NCBI RefSeq assembly: GCF_013394165.1
Contig: NZ_CP041330.1
Location: 1,852,501 to 1,916,500, forward strand
Length of the DNA stretch: 64,000 nucleotides
Reading direction: 5' to 3'
Source of the DNA: Pseudoalteromonas sp. Scap06
Lineage (GTDB): Bacteria; Pseudomonadota; Gammaproteobacteria; Enterobacterales; Alteromonadaceae
A program made the position numbers and the translations under genes. A model generated the notes under the pieces. That model was not told the DNA's origin and ran no database searches. It was given only the letters and a program-made list of their open reading frames with translations. How positions within the stretch are numbered: the first letter of the stretch is position 1; each line of letters starts with the position of its first letter. This document shows, piece by piece, positions 55,531 through 64,000 of the stretch.

Positions 55531-55842
55531 ATGACAGAAACTAAATCCTTTTCTAGCTTTAAACGCTTTTACCCTTTCTATTTAAAAGAGCATCGGAATA
55601 AAACCTGTCGCAGACTGCATTTTATTGGCAGTAGTTTAGTGTTGTTACTAGTCGGCTATGCGCTTATTAGCTCGCAATTCGTATTGTTATGGTTATTACC
55701 GGTGATTGGTTATGGCTTTGCATGGGTTGGGCATTTCTTTTTTGAAAAAAACCGCCCCGCCACATTTAAGCACCCGTTTTACAGTTTATTGGGTGATTGG
55801 GTCATGTTTAAAGATATGTTGATTGGCAGAATTAAATGGTAA
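55531..55842 (+). CDS. DUF962 / Mpo1-like membrane protein
   Basis: A 103-residue protein with two spans and the family motif FYLKEHRNKTCRRLHFIG (residues 16-33) and WVGHFFFEKNRPATFKHP (about 68-85). Yeast Mpo1 is an iron-dependent dioxygenase in fatty acid alpha-oxidation, using conserved His residues like those seen here. The bacterial role is unproven. It stands alone between the peptidase and the TonB receptor. Confidence 0.88.
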   Translation: MTETKSFSSFKRFYPFYLKEHRNKTCRRLHFIGSSLVLLLVGYALISSQFVLLWLLPVIGYGFAWVGHFFFEKNRPATFKHPFYSLLGDWVMFKDMLIGRIKW

Positions 55843-56034
55843 ATGGCTACTTACGCCTCGGTATTATAAACACCTCACCTTACTTGCTGTAAATAAATTG
55901 TAGATTGAATGTAATTCAATTGACCTCGATTATAAAAATAGTCTAATTTGGCAACAGTAATTTCAATTAGTTCATTATTCTAACAAACACTATATTGAAA
56001 CCACCTGAAGAGCATCGAATGAGGGAAATTAGTT

Positions 56035-58590
56035 ATGCAAATTACACCGCTATTTACAGCAAAAAAGACCATCACTTTAAGTATCGCCGCTGCACTTGTA
56101 GGCTCATGGACGGCTAACGCTGCTGAGCAAGAGACTCAGGCGCAAGAAAACATTGAACAAATTAGTGTAATTGGCTCTCGCCGACTAGGCCGCACAGTTG
56201 AAGATAGCCCTGTTCCTATTGATATTATTAGTAATGATGCCTTAAAAAGTTCGGGGCAAACAGAAACCAATGCACTATTAAGTACGTTATTACCAAGTTT
56301 TAATTTCCCCCAACCATCAATTACCGATGGCAGCGATCATGTACGCCCCGCTCAACTGCGTGGCTTAGCCCCTGATCACACCCTAGTGCTCGTAAATGGT
56401 AAACGTCGCCACAGTAACGCGCTACTTAATTTAAACGGCTCAACGGGTCGAGGCTCGTCATCGGTTGATTTAAACGCCATACCTGCAAACGCGATTGAAC
56501 GTATTGAAGTATTACGCGACGGCGCCGCAGCTCAATATGGCTCAGACGCTATTGCCGGGGTGATTAATATCGTCCTTAAAAGCAATAGCAGTGGCGGTAG
56601 TTTGGGTGCCGTATATGGTGCAAATATTACCGATATGGACGGTGTCGCGCAGTTACAATCGGTTTCTGAGGACGCAAATGGTGACTTAGCTTTTACTGAG
56701 GGCAGCGACCGCTCGCTTACCGACGGCCAAACCTTAACTCTGCAAGGTAATATGGGGTTTGAATTAGGCGATAACGGCTTTTTGAGTATTTCTAGTGAAT
56801 ATCGCGATCGCAGCTCTACCAACCGCTCTGATTACGACCAACGCGAAAACTACGCTCGTTTACCTGATGGCTCTCTCGACCCACGCGAATTCACATGGGA
56901 TCGTTACAACCATAACTTTGGTAACGGCACTGTTGAAGACTTTGCGCTGTTTTACAACGCAGGTTATCAGCTAACTAACGATGCTGAGCTCTACTCGTTT
57001 GGCTCTTACAGCAAGCGTGAAGGCGAAGGCGGTGGTTTTTATCGTCGCGCCCAAGACAGCCGTAACGTTACAGAAATATACCCTGATGGCTTTTTGCCGG
57101 TGATCACCTCAGACATTGATGACTTTTCATTGGCTTTAGGAGTGAAAGGCTTTGCTAATGAATGGAACTACGATGCTTCTGCTGTATATGGCCAAGATGC
57201 CTTTAACTTTGGTGTTATTAATAGTTTAAACACTTCATATGGGCCAAGTAGCCAAACCAGTTTTGATGCCGGCACGCTAACTTACGATCAGCTGACTATT
57301 AATCTTGATTTTAGCCGTGAGATTGATGCTGACTTTTTAGCCAGCGGAATTAACGTGGCAGTGGGCGCTGAGTATCGCCGCGAAGGGTATGAAATTCAAG
57401 CAGGTGAAGAAGCCTCTTATGCGCGTGGTAATTTTGGCCCAGGTGGTGCCGTGACCGATCCGGTTAATGGCCCATTCGGCTCTGCAGGTTCACAAGTGTT
57501 CCCGGGGTTCACACCTGAATCTGCGGGTGATAACAGCCGCCACAATGTTAGCCTTTACGTTGACTTAGAAGCCTTTATTACAGATAACTGGAATGTTGCC
57601 GTAGCCGCCCGTTACGAAGACTACTCTGATTTTGGCGACACGCTTAATGGTAAAATTGCCACTCGCTATACACTTACAGAAGACTTAGCACTGCGTGGCT
57701 CTGTATCAACTGGGTTTAGAGCACCATCTCTACAACAGCAATACTTTACCTCGGTAGCGACTGTATTTGTGGATGGCGAACCAACACAGACAGGTACCTT
57801 TGCGCCAAGCAGCGATGTTGCCGTTGCATTGGGTTCACCGGGTTTAGACGCAGAAGAAGCTACTAACTATGGGGTAGGCTTTACGTGGTCAACCGACTTC
57901 AACTTCAGCTTATCGGTGGATTACTACCAAATATTAATTGATGACCGTATTGTGTTATCAAATAACCTATCAGGCGCAGGCGTTGCAAGCTTACTTGAGG
58001 GCACAGGCGCTAACCAAGGGCGATTTTTCTTAAACGCGATCGATAGCAAAACCCGTGGCGTTGACGTCGTCGCTTCTTATAATTTAATCACCGACAATTA
58101 CGGTGATGTAGCGTTTAATTTAGGTTACAACTACGGTAAAAACCAAGTCACCGACATTATTGACCCACCAGCACAATTACAAAGTGTCGGGGTTGAGCAA
58201 GATAATTTGTTCTCGGGTAACGAGCTACGTCGTTTTGAAGTGAGCACGCCGCGCAATAAATACAACCTTAGCGCAACATGGACACTTAACGAATGGCGCA
58301 CCACACTTCGCAGTACTCGTTATGGTGAAACACAAGACCCGTCTGAAAATCCAGAGCGTAACGAAGTGTTAGAACCTAAATGGATCACCGATTTAGATGT
58401 TGCCTATGCACTTAATAATAACCTTACTCTGAGCTTAGGCGCTAATAATGTGTTTGATGTATACCCAGATCCAACTCGAGAGCTGGTGAGCGATGTAACC
58501 ACTTTCTCTCGCTTGTTCTCGTACTCGGGCTTTTCACCATTTGGTTTTAATGGCCGTTATGTATACGGCAAAATTGAAATGAAATTTTAA
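56035..58590 (+). CDS. TonB-dependent outer membrane receptor
   Basis: A signal peptide (ending WTANA, about residue 29) precedes a TonB-box-like IEQISVIGSRRLG. The plug has QLRGLAPDHTLVLVNGKRRH (about 107-126) and IERIEVLRDGAAAQYGSDAI, and the barrel ends YGKIEMKF. The 851 residues and the plug sequence resemble receptors of unassigned substrate that are abundant in marine alteromonads. No siderophore, sugar or vitamin gene is adjacent, and no Fur-box-like sequence was seen upstream, so the ligand is open. A strong terminator follows. Confidence 0.93.
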   Translation: MQITPLFTAKKTITLSIAAALVGSWTANAAEQETQAQENIEQISVIGSRRLGRTVEDSPVPIDIISNDALKSSGQTETNALLSTLLPSFNFPQPSITDGSDHVRPAQLRGLAPDHTLVLVNGKRRHSNALLNLNGSTGRGSSSVDLNAIPANAIERIEVLRDGAAAQYGSDAIAGVINIVLKSNSSGGSLGAVYGANITDMDGVAQLQSVSEDANGDLAFTEGSDRSLTDGQTLTLQGNMGFELGDNGFLSISSEYRDRSSTNRSDYDQRENYARLPDGSLDPREFTWDRYNHNFGNGTVEDFALFYNAGYQLTNDAELYSFGSYSKREGEGGGFYRRAQDSRNVTEIYPDGFLPVITSDIDDFSLALGVKGFANEWNYDASAVYGQDAFNFGVINSLNTSYGPSSQTSFDAGTLTYDQLTINLDFSREIDADFLASGINVAVGAEYRREGYEIQAGEEASYARGNFGPGGAVTDPVNGPFGSAGSQVFPGFTPESAGDNSRHNVSLYVDLEAFITDNWNVAVAARYEDYSDFGDTLNGKIATRYTLTEDLALRGSVSTGFRAPSLQQQYFTSVATVFVDGEPTQTGTFAPSSDVAVALGSPGLDAEEATNYGVGFTWSTDFNFSLSVDYYQILIDDRIVLSNNLSGAGVASLLEGTGANQGRFFLNAIDSKTRGVDVVASYNLITDNYGDVAFNLGYNYGKNQVTDIIDPPAQLQSVGVEQDNLFSGNELRRFEVSTPRNKYNLSATWTLNEWRTTLRSTRYGETQDPSENPERNEVLEPKWITDLDVAYALNNNLTLSLGANNVFDVYPDPTRELVSDVTTFSRLFSYSGFSPFGFNGRYVYGKIEMKF

Positions 58591-58605
58591 GCTGTAGCTT
58601 AAACC

Positions 58606-58635
58606 AAAAAGCCACACTAAATAGTGTGGCTTTTT
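58606..58635. terminator. Terminator after TonB receptor gene
   Basis: AAAAAGCCACACT (58606-58618) and AGTGTGGCTTTTT (58623-58635) form a perfect 13-bp stem with a 4-base loop. It lies 9 bases before the second MITE copy. Confidence 0.88.
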
Positions 58636-58644
58636 AATAGATTA

Positions 58645-58908
58645 GGGTCTGTTGATCTTTCAAGGTTAAATTTGCAGCAGTCTGTTTGGTATTTAGGCAA
58701 GGCAGAGCCTATGTGGTGTGGTTATTCCCCATAAATAGGCGATAACGCAGCATCAATGCCAAACAGGCGCTGCCCGAAGGGTTCTGCCTAGGGACGATTT
58801 ACTCTTTGTTGCTCGGTTTTTACTTAGCCCACTAGGTTACAAACCTCGCGCCGCGATTAAACCGCCCCTAGTTTGAACAAATTTTAATCCGCAAAGGTCA
58901 ACAGACCC
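58645..58908 (+). mobile_element. MITE-like 264-bp element, copy 2
   Basis: Termini are TAGGGTCTGTTGATCTTT on the left and the inverse of TAGGGTCTGTTGACCTTT on the right, an 18-base inverted repeat with one mismatch. The flanking TA on both sides may be a TA target duplication (the left flank of copy 1 reads AA instead). Same length and orientation as copy 1. It fills the gap between the TonB receptor terminator and the ilvE stop at 58919. No coding frame is inside. Confidence 0.85.
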
Positions 58909-58918
58909 TAGAACCCGA

Positions 58919-59914
58919 TTAGATTTTAGTTAACCAACCGTGTTTGTCTTCGCTCTTGCCCCATTGAATATCGTTCAATGCTTGACGTAAGCGTGCCGTT
59001 GTTGGCCCTGGTTCACCGTTACCTACTTTGTATTCTTTATCGTTATGGATAAACGTACCTACTGGAGTCAATACTGCCGCAGTGCCTGAAAGTGCTGCCT
59101 CAGTACCTGGCTTTGCTGCACGCTCTAAAAGCTCAGTGACTGTAAAATTGCGCTCGCTAACCGTCATACCTAAATCTTTAGCTATGGTTAAAATACTATT
59201 ACGGGTTACACCGTGTAAAAATGTGCTGTCGAGTGCTTTAGTAATGATTTCATTGCCATCAATTAAAATAAAGTTTGCGGCACCGGTTTCTTGTACATCG
59301 CCGCCTGGGCAAAATAAAATTTGGTCGGCTTTATATTTAGTGCGTGCTGCTGAAATTGGCCCTAGTGCGCTGGCATAGTTACCACCGCTTTTAATCATAC
59401 CCATGTGCGGGGCACAGCGCATACCATCTTCTTCAAGTAAAACACGTAACGCAGTTGCACCACCTGAAAAATAATCACCCACTGGCGATAATAACGTATA
59501 AAGCAATGAACTCATTGACGGTGCAGCCGCTTTACCAATGGCAGCTTCTGTACCAATGTGGGTTGGGCGAATATACATAGAACCAGGAGGAAGCGGCGTT
59601 TCATCGGCGTATTCACGAACAATATCGATGATCATTGTTTTTAGCATTTCGCCATCAACAGCAGGTAAACTCAGCAATTCAGAACTTTGCTGCATACGCG
59701 CAATATTAGCGTCCATTCTAAAAATATTAACCGAGCCATCTTCGTGACGAAAGGCTTTTAAGCCTTCAAAACATGTACTTGAATAATGAAGAACGTGTGC
59801 ACCTGCATGCAACTCAAGCTTATCGCAAGGAACAATTGAGCTTTCGCCCCACTGATTGTCAGAAAACTTAGCTTGAATCATCTGCGGCATAAACACAGTA
59901 CCAAATGCTGCCAT
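58919..59914 (-). CDS. ilvE: Branched-chain amino acid aminotransferase (type II)
   Basis: This PLP enzyme of fold type IV makes or degrades Leu, Ile and Val by transamination with glutamate. The PLP Lys is expected in MGMIKSGGNYASAL (about residue 175), and ETGAANFILI (about 211) and the phosphate loop SGTAAVLTPVG (about 283) are visible. The KSGGNYA motif and 331-residue length mark the type II branch (human BCAT-like) rather than the E. coli IlvE form. It is a single gene with MITE copy 2 immediately downstream. Confidence 0.92.
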   Translation of the reverse strand: MAAFGTVFMPQMIQAKFSDNQWGESSIVPCDKLELHAGAHVLHYSSTCFEGLKAFRHEDGSVNIFRMDANIARMQQSSELLSLPAVDGEMLKTMIIDIVREYADETPLPPGSMYIRPTHIGTEAAIGKAAAPSMSSLLYTLLSPVGDYFSGGATALRVLLEEDGMRCAPHMGMIKSGGNYASALGPISAARTKYKADQILFCPGGDVQETGAANFILIDGNEIITKALDSTFLHGVTRNSILTIAKDLGMTVSERNFTVTELLERAAKPGTEAALSGTAAVLTPVGTFIHNDKEYKVGNGEPGPTTARLRQALNDIQWGKSEDKHGWLTKI

Positions 59915-60073
59915 TTTTATTCTCTCTTGTGTGGTCTATTTTTCTCCATTGTATGACAACCAGCTACTATTTAACCATAGCAAAACGAGCTGTTTTTAAA
60001 TTAATTAGAAGAATTTTTTGCATGTACTGATGATTATTTAATCAACAAAGCACTTACCAACCTTTTAATGCAA

Positions 60074-60105
60074 TAATCAGCTAACATTTTATAGTTAGCT
60101 GATTA
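60074..60105. repeat. Perfect inverted repeat downstream of the desaturase gene
   Basis: TAATCAGCTAAC (60074-60085) and GTTAGCTGATTA (60094-60105) are perfect 12-base arms with an 8-base spacer between the ilvE promoter side and the desaturase stop. A second small stem GGCTATTTTATTAGCC lies at 60127-60142. It could be a terminator of the desaturase operon, although no T run follows. Confidence 0.55.
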
Positions 60106-60145
60106 ATTAATGCGTACATTATGATGGCGGCTATTTTATTAGCCT

Positions 60146-61198
60146 CTATTTAAACGAATAACGTAATATACGCTTTAATACTGAGGTGTATTGCTGAAAA
60201 AATCCGCCAGTATTATAAGCAATCCCCTGCTTTTGTAATGCGGCTTGCACTTTAGGCGCAATTTCTTGATAACGCGACGACGGCATATCAGGAAATAAAT
60301 GATGCTCTATTTGAAAGCTTAAATGCCCAGTTAAAATATGAAACCAACGCGCCCCTTTAATGTTTGACGAACCCAGCGCTTGGCGATAATACCACTGCCC
60401 TTGGCTTTCGTTTTTGCAGTCTTGCTCATAAAAGGTATGGGTTTGCTCGGTAAAATGACCACAAAAAATAATGGTTGAGGTCCATAGGTTACGAATTAAG
60501 TTTGCCAAAAAATTACCGCTTAATACCCATAAAAACAGTGGTCCCGCCAAAACTGGAAATAACACATAGTCTTTAATTAGTTGGCGCGCCCCTTTACTAA
60601 AAAAGCGCTTTTTTAAAGTGCTATGCGCTACAGCGCCTTTACGGTTTGGTTTCTTTTTACCTATAAAGACTCGCTCGCCTGCGAGCTCATGATACGACAC
60701 GCCCCACTGAAACAGCACGCTTAAATTTAAATAGGTAATAAACTGCCATGTATTTTTTAGCCGCCATTTAAAGTCATTGCTCAACCTTAATAAGCCATAA
60801 CCAAAGTCACGATCTTTTCCGATAATGTTAGTGTAAGTATGATGTTCAAAGTTATGAACGCGGTTCCAGCTTTGGCCATCGCAGGCTATATCCCACTCGT
60901 AGCTTTTAGAGTTAAGTTGTTTGTCGTTCATCCAATCGTATTGACCATGCATTACGTTGTGGCCAATTTCCATGTTGTCGAGAATTTTAGCCAAACCAAG
61001 TAATAAAACACCCGCTACCCACAATAATGGCTGTACAAAACCAAGCATAAATAAAATCCGTCCGCCTATTTCGCAAAACCGCTGCTTACGCACAATAGAA
61101 CGAATATAGTTTGCATCCTTTTGCCCAACTGTAGCTAATGTCGACATTTTAATTTCATCTAAATCATCGGCTAACTGTTGATAATTTATAGTTGTCAT
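60146..61198 (-). CDS. Membrane fatty acid desaturase (acyl-CoA/acyl-lipid type)
   Basis: A di-iron membrane desaturase of 350 residues with the three His boxes HNVMH (about 80-84), HNFEHH (about 115-120) and QIEHH (about 296-300), and hydrophobic spans between them. The HxxxH, HxxHH and QxxHH spacing is typical of front-end or delta-9-like enzymes. The gene overlaps the upstream oxidoreductase gene by four bases, so they are translated together. The pair corresponds in layout to Pseudomonas desC-desB, where the partner reductase feeds electrons to the desaturase. Confidence 0.9.
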   Translation of the reverse strand: MTTINYQQLADDLDEIKMSTLATVGQKDANYIRSIVRKQRFCEIGGRILFMLGFVQPLLWVAGVLLLGLAKILDNMEIGHNVMHGQYDWMNDKQLNSKSYEWDIACDGQSWNRVHNFEHHTYTNIIGKDRDFGYGLLRLSNDFKWRLKNTWQFITYLNLSVLFQWGVSYHELAGERVFIGKKKPNRKGAVAHSTLKKRFFSKGARQLIKDYVLFPVLAGPLFLWVLSGNFLANLIRNLWTSTIIFCGHFTEQTHTFYEQDCKNESQGQWYYRQALGSSNIKGARWFHILTGHLSFQIEHHLFPDMPSSRYQEIAPKVQAALQKQGIAYNTGGFFQQYTSVLKRILRYSFK

Positions 61199-62238
61199 AG
61201 CTGTAACTCCAAATCGCTAACGGCTTGGCTCACGCACAGTTGAATTAACTGCTCGCCAGTATCTGATAATTGATTAGTTTTTAAATTACGCACCACTCCC
61301 GACTTTTTAATGCACTGGCATTGATGGCAAATACCAATGCCGCAACCACGCTGCACAGGGAGTTTTTTTGCTTCAAACTGGTTTAATAGCACCTCATTAC
61401 TAGTCACTACATGCGTGTCTTTATTTATTATTACTGAAAAATGATTGTCGTCAGTCAATTTAGGCATGGATAGAGCAAACGATTCTTGGTAATAGGTTAA
61501 ATTAAGTAGACGAGTAAAATCTGCAACTTCTTGCATAAAGCCAGCAGGACCACAGCAATATATATCAGGATTATCGTCCGTATTTATATGAGTAGTTAAA
61601 TATGGGCTTCGATCCCGTGTAAGCATTACGTAAGAAAAATGATTATATTGCTGTGTCAGCATTTTTAACTCATTAGTGCATTGATGCTCACCTGCTTTAG
61701 CAAAGTAAATTAATTTTATCTGATGCTCAGTATTACTTAGCTGCTGATCAAGCATTGCAAGCATAGGCGTGATTCCCGAACCACCAGCAATAAACGTGCT
61801 GGGTTTGTGCCAGCTTTTAAATACAAAGTCGCCACTTGGTAAAGAAATATTACACCATGGCTGCACCGCTAATGCATTTTGCAATTGGCTTGTAAAATGA
61901 CCTTGCTGATCTGTTTTTACTAATAAACGAAGTAAACCTGTCGCCTTAAATTGTGCGGGGCTGCATGCCAAAGTAAACACTCGAGTAAGCAAACGTCCAT
62001 TAGCTTCCACCGTTAAGCTAATGTGTTGACCAGCAATATGTATAGGCCACTTTTTACTTGGTTTAAGTGAAATACTTAAAAATTGCCCGCTTAGCGCTTG
62101 AACATCAACAACCTTGGCTCGAAAAAGGTCAGCGCGCCACCCAGGTTTAAACACTTGCATTATCGGCTCAATATAAGCTGCAAAGCTTTGATGGTGTAAA
62201 AACCATTTTGAAAATTGATCTAATACCGGAGTTAACAT
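61195..62238 (-). CDS. Flavodoxin-reductase-like electron donor with C-terminal 2Fe-2S ferredoxin
   Basis: A 347-residue multidomain reductase. It has an FAD-binding barrel (about 40-140, with RVFTLACSP near 89), an NAD-binding domain (FIAGGSGITPMLAML near 151-165 and CCGPAGFMQEV near 228), and a plant-type ferredoxin with Cys cluster RGCGIGICHQCQC near 299 and a fourth Cys in QLCVSQ. It should pass electrons from NAD(P)H to the overlapping desaturase. FabR/DesT-like palindromes lie 60-100 bases upstream of its start. Confidence 0.9.
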   Translation of the reverse strand: MLTPVLDQFSKWFLHHQSFAAYIEPIMQVFKPGWRADLFRAKVVDVQALSGQFLSISLKPSKKWPIHIAGQHISLTVEANGRLLTRVFTLACSPAQFKATGLLRLLVKTDQQGHFTSQLQNALAVQPWCNISLPSGDFVFKSWHKPSTFIAGGSGITPMLAMLDQQLSNTEHQIKLIYFAKAGEHQCTNELKMLTQQYNHFSYVMLTRDRSPYLTTHINTDDNPDIYCCGPAGFMQEVADFTRLLNLTYYQESFALSMPKLTDDNHFSVIINKDTHVVTSNEVLLNQFEAKKLPVQRGCGIGICHQCQCIKKSGVVRNLKTNQLSDTGEQLIQLCVSQAVSDLELQL

Positions 62239-62297
62239 GGTTATAAATTCTCTATTTAAATCGACTACCCATTAGTTTCTGCTGGGCTTTATATTTG

Positions 62298-62315
62298 AGC
62301 ATACACGTGTAAGCC
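62298..62315. promoter_or_regulatory. FabR/DesT-like operator 1
   Basis: AGCATACACGTGTAAGCC is an imperfect 18-base palindrome that resembles, from memory, the AGCGTACA-type half-sites of FabR and DesT operators in unsaturated fatty acid genes. It lies about 60 bases upstream of the reductase start. Confidence 0.5.
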
Positions 62316-62323
62316 CAAACTTC

Positions 62324-62341
62324 AGCGCACAAGTGTACGCT
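62324..62341. promoter_or_regulatory. FabR/DesT-like operator 2
   Basis: AGCGCACAAGTGTACGCT is nearly a perfect palindrome of the same type (AGCG.ACA, TGT.CGCT). Its centre is 26 bases from that of operator 1, so the two sites lie on nearly the same DNA face. It is the best match of the three sites. Confidence 0.6.
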
Positions 62342-62443
62342 CGAATTTTTAAATTTCAACCCCATTAGAGTAATTATTCAATTTTTCTAGAGCGATATTT
62401 AAAGGTTAACAACGCTCAAGTACCCAATGGACAACGATTAAAT

Positions 62444-62461
62444 TGCGTGCACTTGTACTTA
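62444..62461. promoter_or_regulatory. Weaker third operator-like site
   Basis: TGCGTGCACTTGTACTTA keeps the GCGT.CA/TGTAC core but has a poorer right half. It lies about 90 bases upstream of the divergent PQQ-type sugar dehydrogenase gene. Confidence 0.3.
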
Positions 62462-62532
62462 TCCCAAATACTTAACACCATGATAAATAGCGTGCTAAGG
62501 TAGTTAAAATTTAGTTAATTTTGGAAGCCATT

Positions 62533-63693
62533 ATGAACAAAGTAACAACGCGTAAAAAATTTTCTACACTTGCCAAAATCAGTTGTGCATTTGCACTTTC
62601 GGGGCTCACCAGCCTCAGTACTTATGCAGTTGATTTTAAAGAATTGGATAAATTAGCGCTTAATGTAAAACCGGTAACTGTTGCCCAAGGAATTTCAATT
62701 CCGTGGGCTATTGAGGCTCTGCCAAACGGTGACTTATTAATAACCGAGCGCAGCGGTATCCTTTATTTACTTCGTAATAACTCCACCAGCTTAACTAAAA
62801 TCACTGGGCTACCAAAAATAGATGCCAACGGCCAAGGCGGGCTTCTTGATTTAGAGCTACACCCTGATTTTGCTAATAATCAATGGCTATATATTACTTA
62901 TTCAAGCAGTGAAGGCGATGGCGCAGGTAGTAACACCGCACTTATGCGTGCAAAGCTAAGTAACGATCACAGCCAACTACTTGAGTCACAACAATTATAC
63001 AAAGGTGAGCATAACTCTAAAAAAGGTCAGCATTACGGCAGCCGTATTGTGTTTGATAACCAAAACTATGTGTATTTTTCGATTGGCGACCGCGGCTCGC
63101 GAGATATTAATCCACAAGATTTAGGCCGTGATGGCGGTAAAATTTATCGTTTACACGACGATGGTAAAATTCCATCCGACAACCCCTTCGTAAACCAAAA
63201 AGGTGCAAAACCAGCGGTTTGGTCTTATGGGCATCGTAACCCACAAGGTATGTGGTTCGATGGTGACAATAGTGTATTTTGGGCACACGAACACGGCCCC
63301 CGTGGTGGCGATGAGCTTAATATGATTAAACCTAAAACTAACTACGGCTGGCCCGTGGTGAGTTACGGTATTAACTACAGCGGCACCTCGTTTACCGATT
63401 TAACAGAAAAACCGGGCATGCAAGCGCCCATATTACAGTGGACACCGTCTATCGCTCCTTCAGACATGTTGCTAGTAAAAGGTGATAAATACCCTGAACT
63501 TAAAGGTAAATTTTTACTCGCTTCAATGAAATACGCCTTTGTTAGCGTATTAGAAATAGTAGATGGCAAGGTCGTTAAACAAAGTAAATTACTTGAAGGT
63601 ATTGGCCGTATTCGCAGCCTAGCCCAAGGTGATGATGGTACTATTTACCTTGGATTAGATGGCCAGGGCATTGTGCGACTAGGTCCTAAGTAG
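62533..63693 (+). CDS. PQQ-dependent sugar dehydrogenase (soluble aldose type)
   Basis: A signal peptide (ending STYA, about residue 32) precedes a six-bladed propeller of about 350 residues of the Asd/YliI kind. Motifs include IPWAIEALPNGDLLITER (about 58-75), YGSRIVFDNQNYVYFSIGDR near 174 and YGHRNPQGMWFDGDN near 232, where His and Arg bind the quinone. It oxidises free aldoses in the periplasm, using PQQ if available. The ATG at 62533 follows GGAAG; an upstream TTG at 62521 is unlikely. It is divergent from the desaturase operon. Confidence 0.92.
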   Translation: MNKVTTRKKFSTLAKISCAFALSGLTSLSTYAVDFKELDKLALNVKPVTVAQGISIPWAIEALPNGDLLITERSGILYLLRNNSTSLTKITGLPKIDANGQGGLLDLELHPDFANNQWLYITYSSSEGDGAGSNTALMRAKLSNDHSQLLESQQLYKGEHNSKKGQHYGSRIVFDNQNYVYFSIGDRGSRDINPQDLGRDGGKIYRLHDDGKIPSDNPFVNQKGAKPAVWSYGHRNPQGMWFDGDNSVFWAHEHGPRGGDELNMIKPKTNYGWPVVSYGINYSGTSFTDLTEKPGMQAPILQWTPSIAPSDMLLVKGDKYPELKGKFLLASMKYAFVSVLEIVDGKVVKQSKLLEGIGRIRSLAQGDDGTIYLGLDGQGIVRLGPK

Positions 63694-63786
63694 TCATTTA
63701 ATACATCTAATTACAGTAACAGCAAACTTTTTGCAGCTTAACTGCGTACTGTTACTGTAATTAGCTAATAAACAACGAGGGTGTTG

Positions 63787-63966
63787 ATGTTTTCATTTTT
63801 AAAGCCAGATCCAATCAAAAAATTGCGTAAAGAGTACGATGCAAAATTAGAGCAAGGCATGCAAGCACAAAGAAAAGGCGATATTAAAAGCTATGCGATG
63901 TTAACTGACGAGGCTGAAAAAATCTGGAATGAAATAGAAGCACTCGAAGCAAAAAAAGCCAAGTAA
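63787..63966 (+). CDS. DUF6435 family small protein
   Basis: A 59-residue, highly charged helical protein (MFSFLKPDPIKKLRKEYDAKLEQGMQ...) that fits DUF6435, a small family widespread in marine gammaproteobacteria with no known role. The ATG at 63787 follows GAGGG six bases upstream; GTG and TTG codons just before it are less likely starts. It has a Lys-rich end and no membrane span. Confidence 0.8.
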   Translation: MFSFLKPDPIKKLRKEYDAKLEQGMQAQRKGDIKSYAMLTDEAEKIWNEIEALEAKKAK

Positions 63967-64000
63967 ACATATAGCCTACCAATTCAAACCAATCCCGCGT

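Noticed and set aside
55843..56034. Fur box before the TonB receptor at 56035
   Set aside because: The AT-rich sequence there has no GATAATGATAATCATTATC-like pattern good enough to support iron control.
1..64000. CRISPR arrays, tRNA or rRNA genes, integrases and complete insertion sequences
   Set aside because: None was seen: no regular short repeats with spacers, no transposase or integrase motifs, and no recognisable tRNA cloverleaf or rRNA sequence.

Overview
The window reads as chromosomal DNA of a marine gammaproteobacterium of the Pseudoalteromonas/Alteromonadales type. The base composition is AT-rich, roughly 40% GC by eye. Several small families typical of that group are present (DUF2999, DUF2937, DUF2987, DUF6435, CLCA_X/LPD1), and the core genes metG, mrp, dcd, scpA, trp, icd and aceK look alteromonad. 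No rRNA, tRNA, CRISPR array, prophage or complete insertion sequence was seen.

Layout. 1-5600: a cut-off Hpt-like gene, a tRNA acp3U-type DTW protein, an LPD1/CLCA_X protein, dcd-mrp, and metG divergent from mrp. 5600-11600: small membrane, haem-binding, PilZ, signal peptidase and quinone oxidoreductase genes. 11600-16300: an isocitrate-node cluster (aceK, a LysR regulator, a small protein resembling the N-terminus of malate synthase G, icd). 16300-24700: a same-strand block that may be one operon, reading from the promoter end acetoacetate decarboxylase-like protein, large FAD oxidoreductase, TonB-dependent receptor, 7TM hybrid histidine kinase. 25000-29800: a solute-binding-like protein, a YceI/cytochrome b561 pair, and rnm-yciO-scpA. 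29900-36900: the trp operon (trpE-G-D-CF-B-A) preceded by two consecutive leader peptides, each with three Trp codons and each followed by its own attenuator. 36900-47500: PfpI, HU, CPBP, NSS transporter, YciI, a PepSY/two-component/LprI-like group, small unknowns, a frameshifted flavin amine oxidase and an AI-2E family transporter. 47500-64000: YfcH-like protein, GGDEF protein, Bax-like glucosaminidase, dGTPase, prolyl oligopeptidase, a second TonB receptor, ilvE, a fatty acid desaturase with its reductase under FabR/DesT-like palindromes, a PQQ-type sugar dehydrogenase and a small DUF6435 protein.

Non-coding structure. Two 264-bp direct copies of a MITE-like element with terminal inverted repeats lie at 47568-47831 and 58645-58908. 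A degraded end lies near 7881 and a possible solo end near 24699. The strongest candidates for novelty are the duplicated trp attenuator, the receptor/oxidoreductase/decarboxylase/sensor block, the malate-synthase-G-like small protein, and the operator-like palindromes upstream of the desaturase operon.

Limits. All family calls come from reading motifs by eye. No database search, structure prediction or folding calculation was run, and residue positions are approximate.
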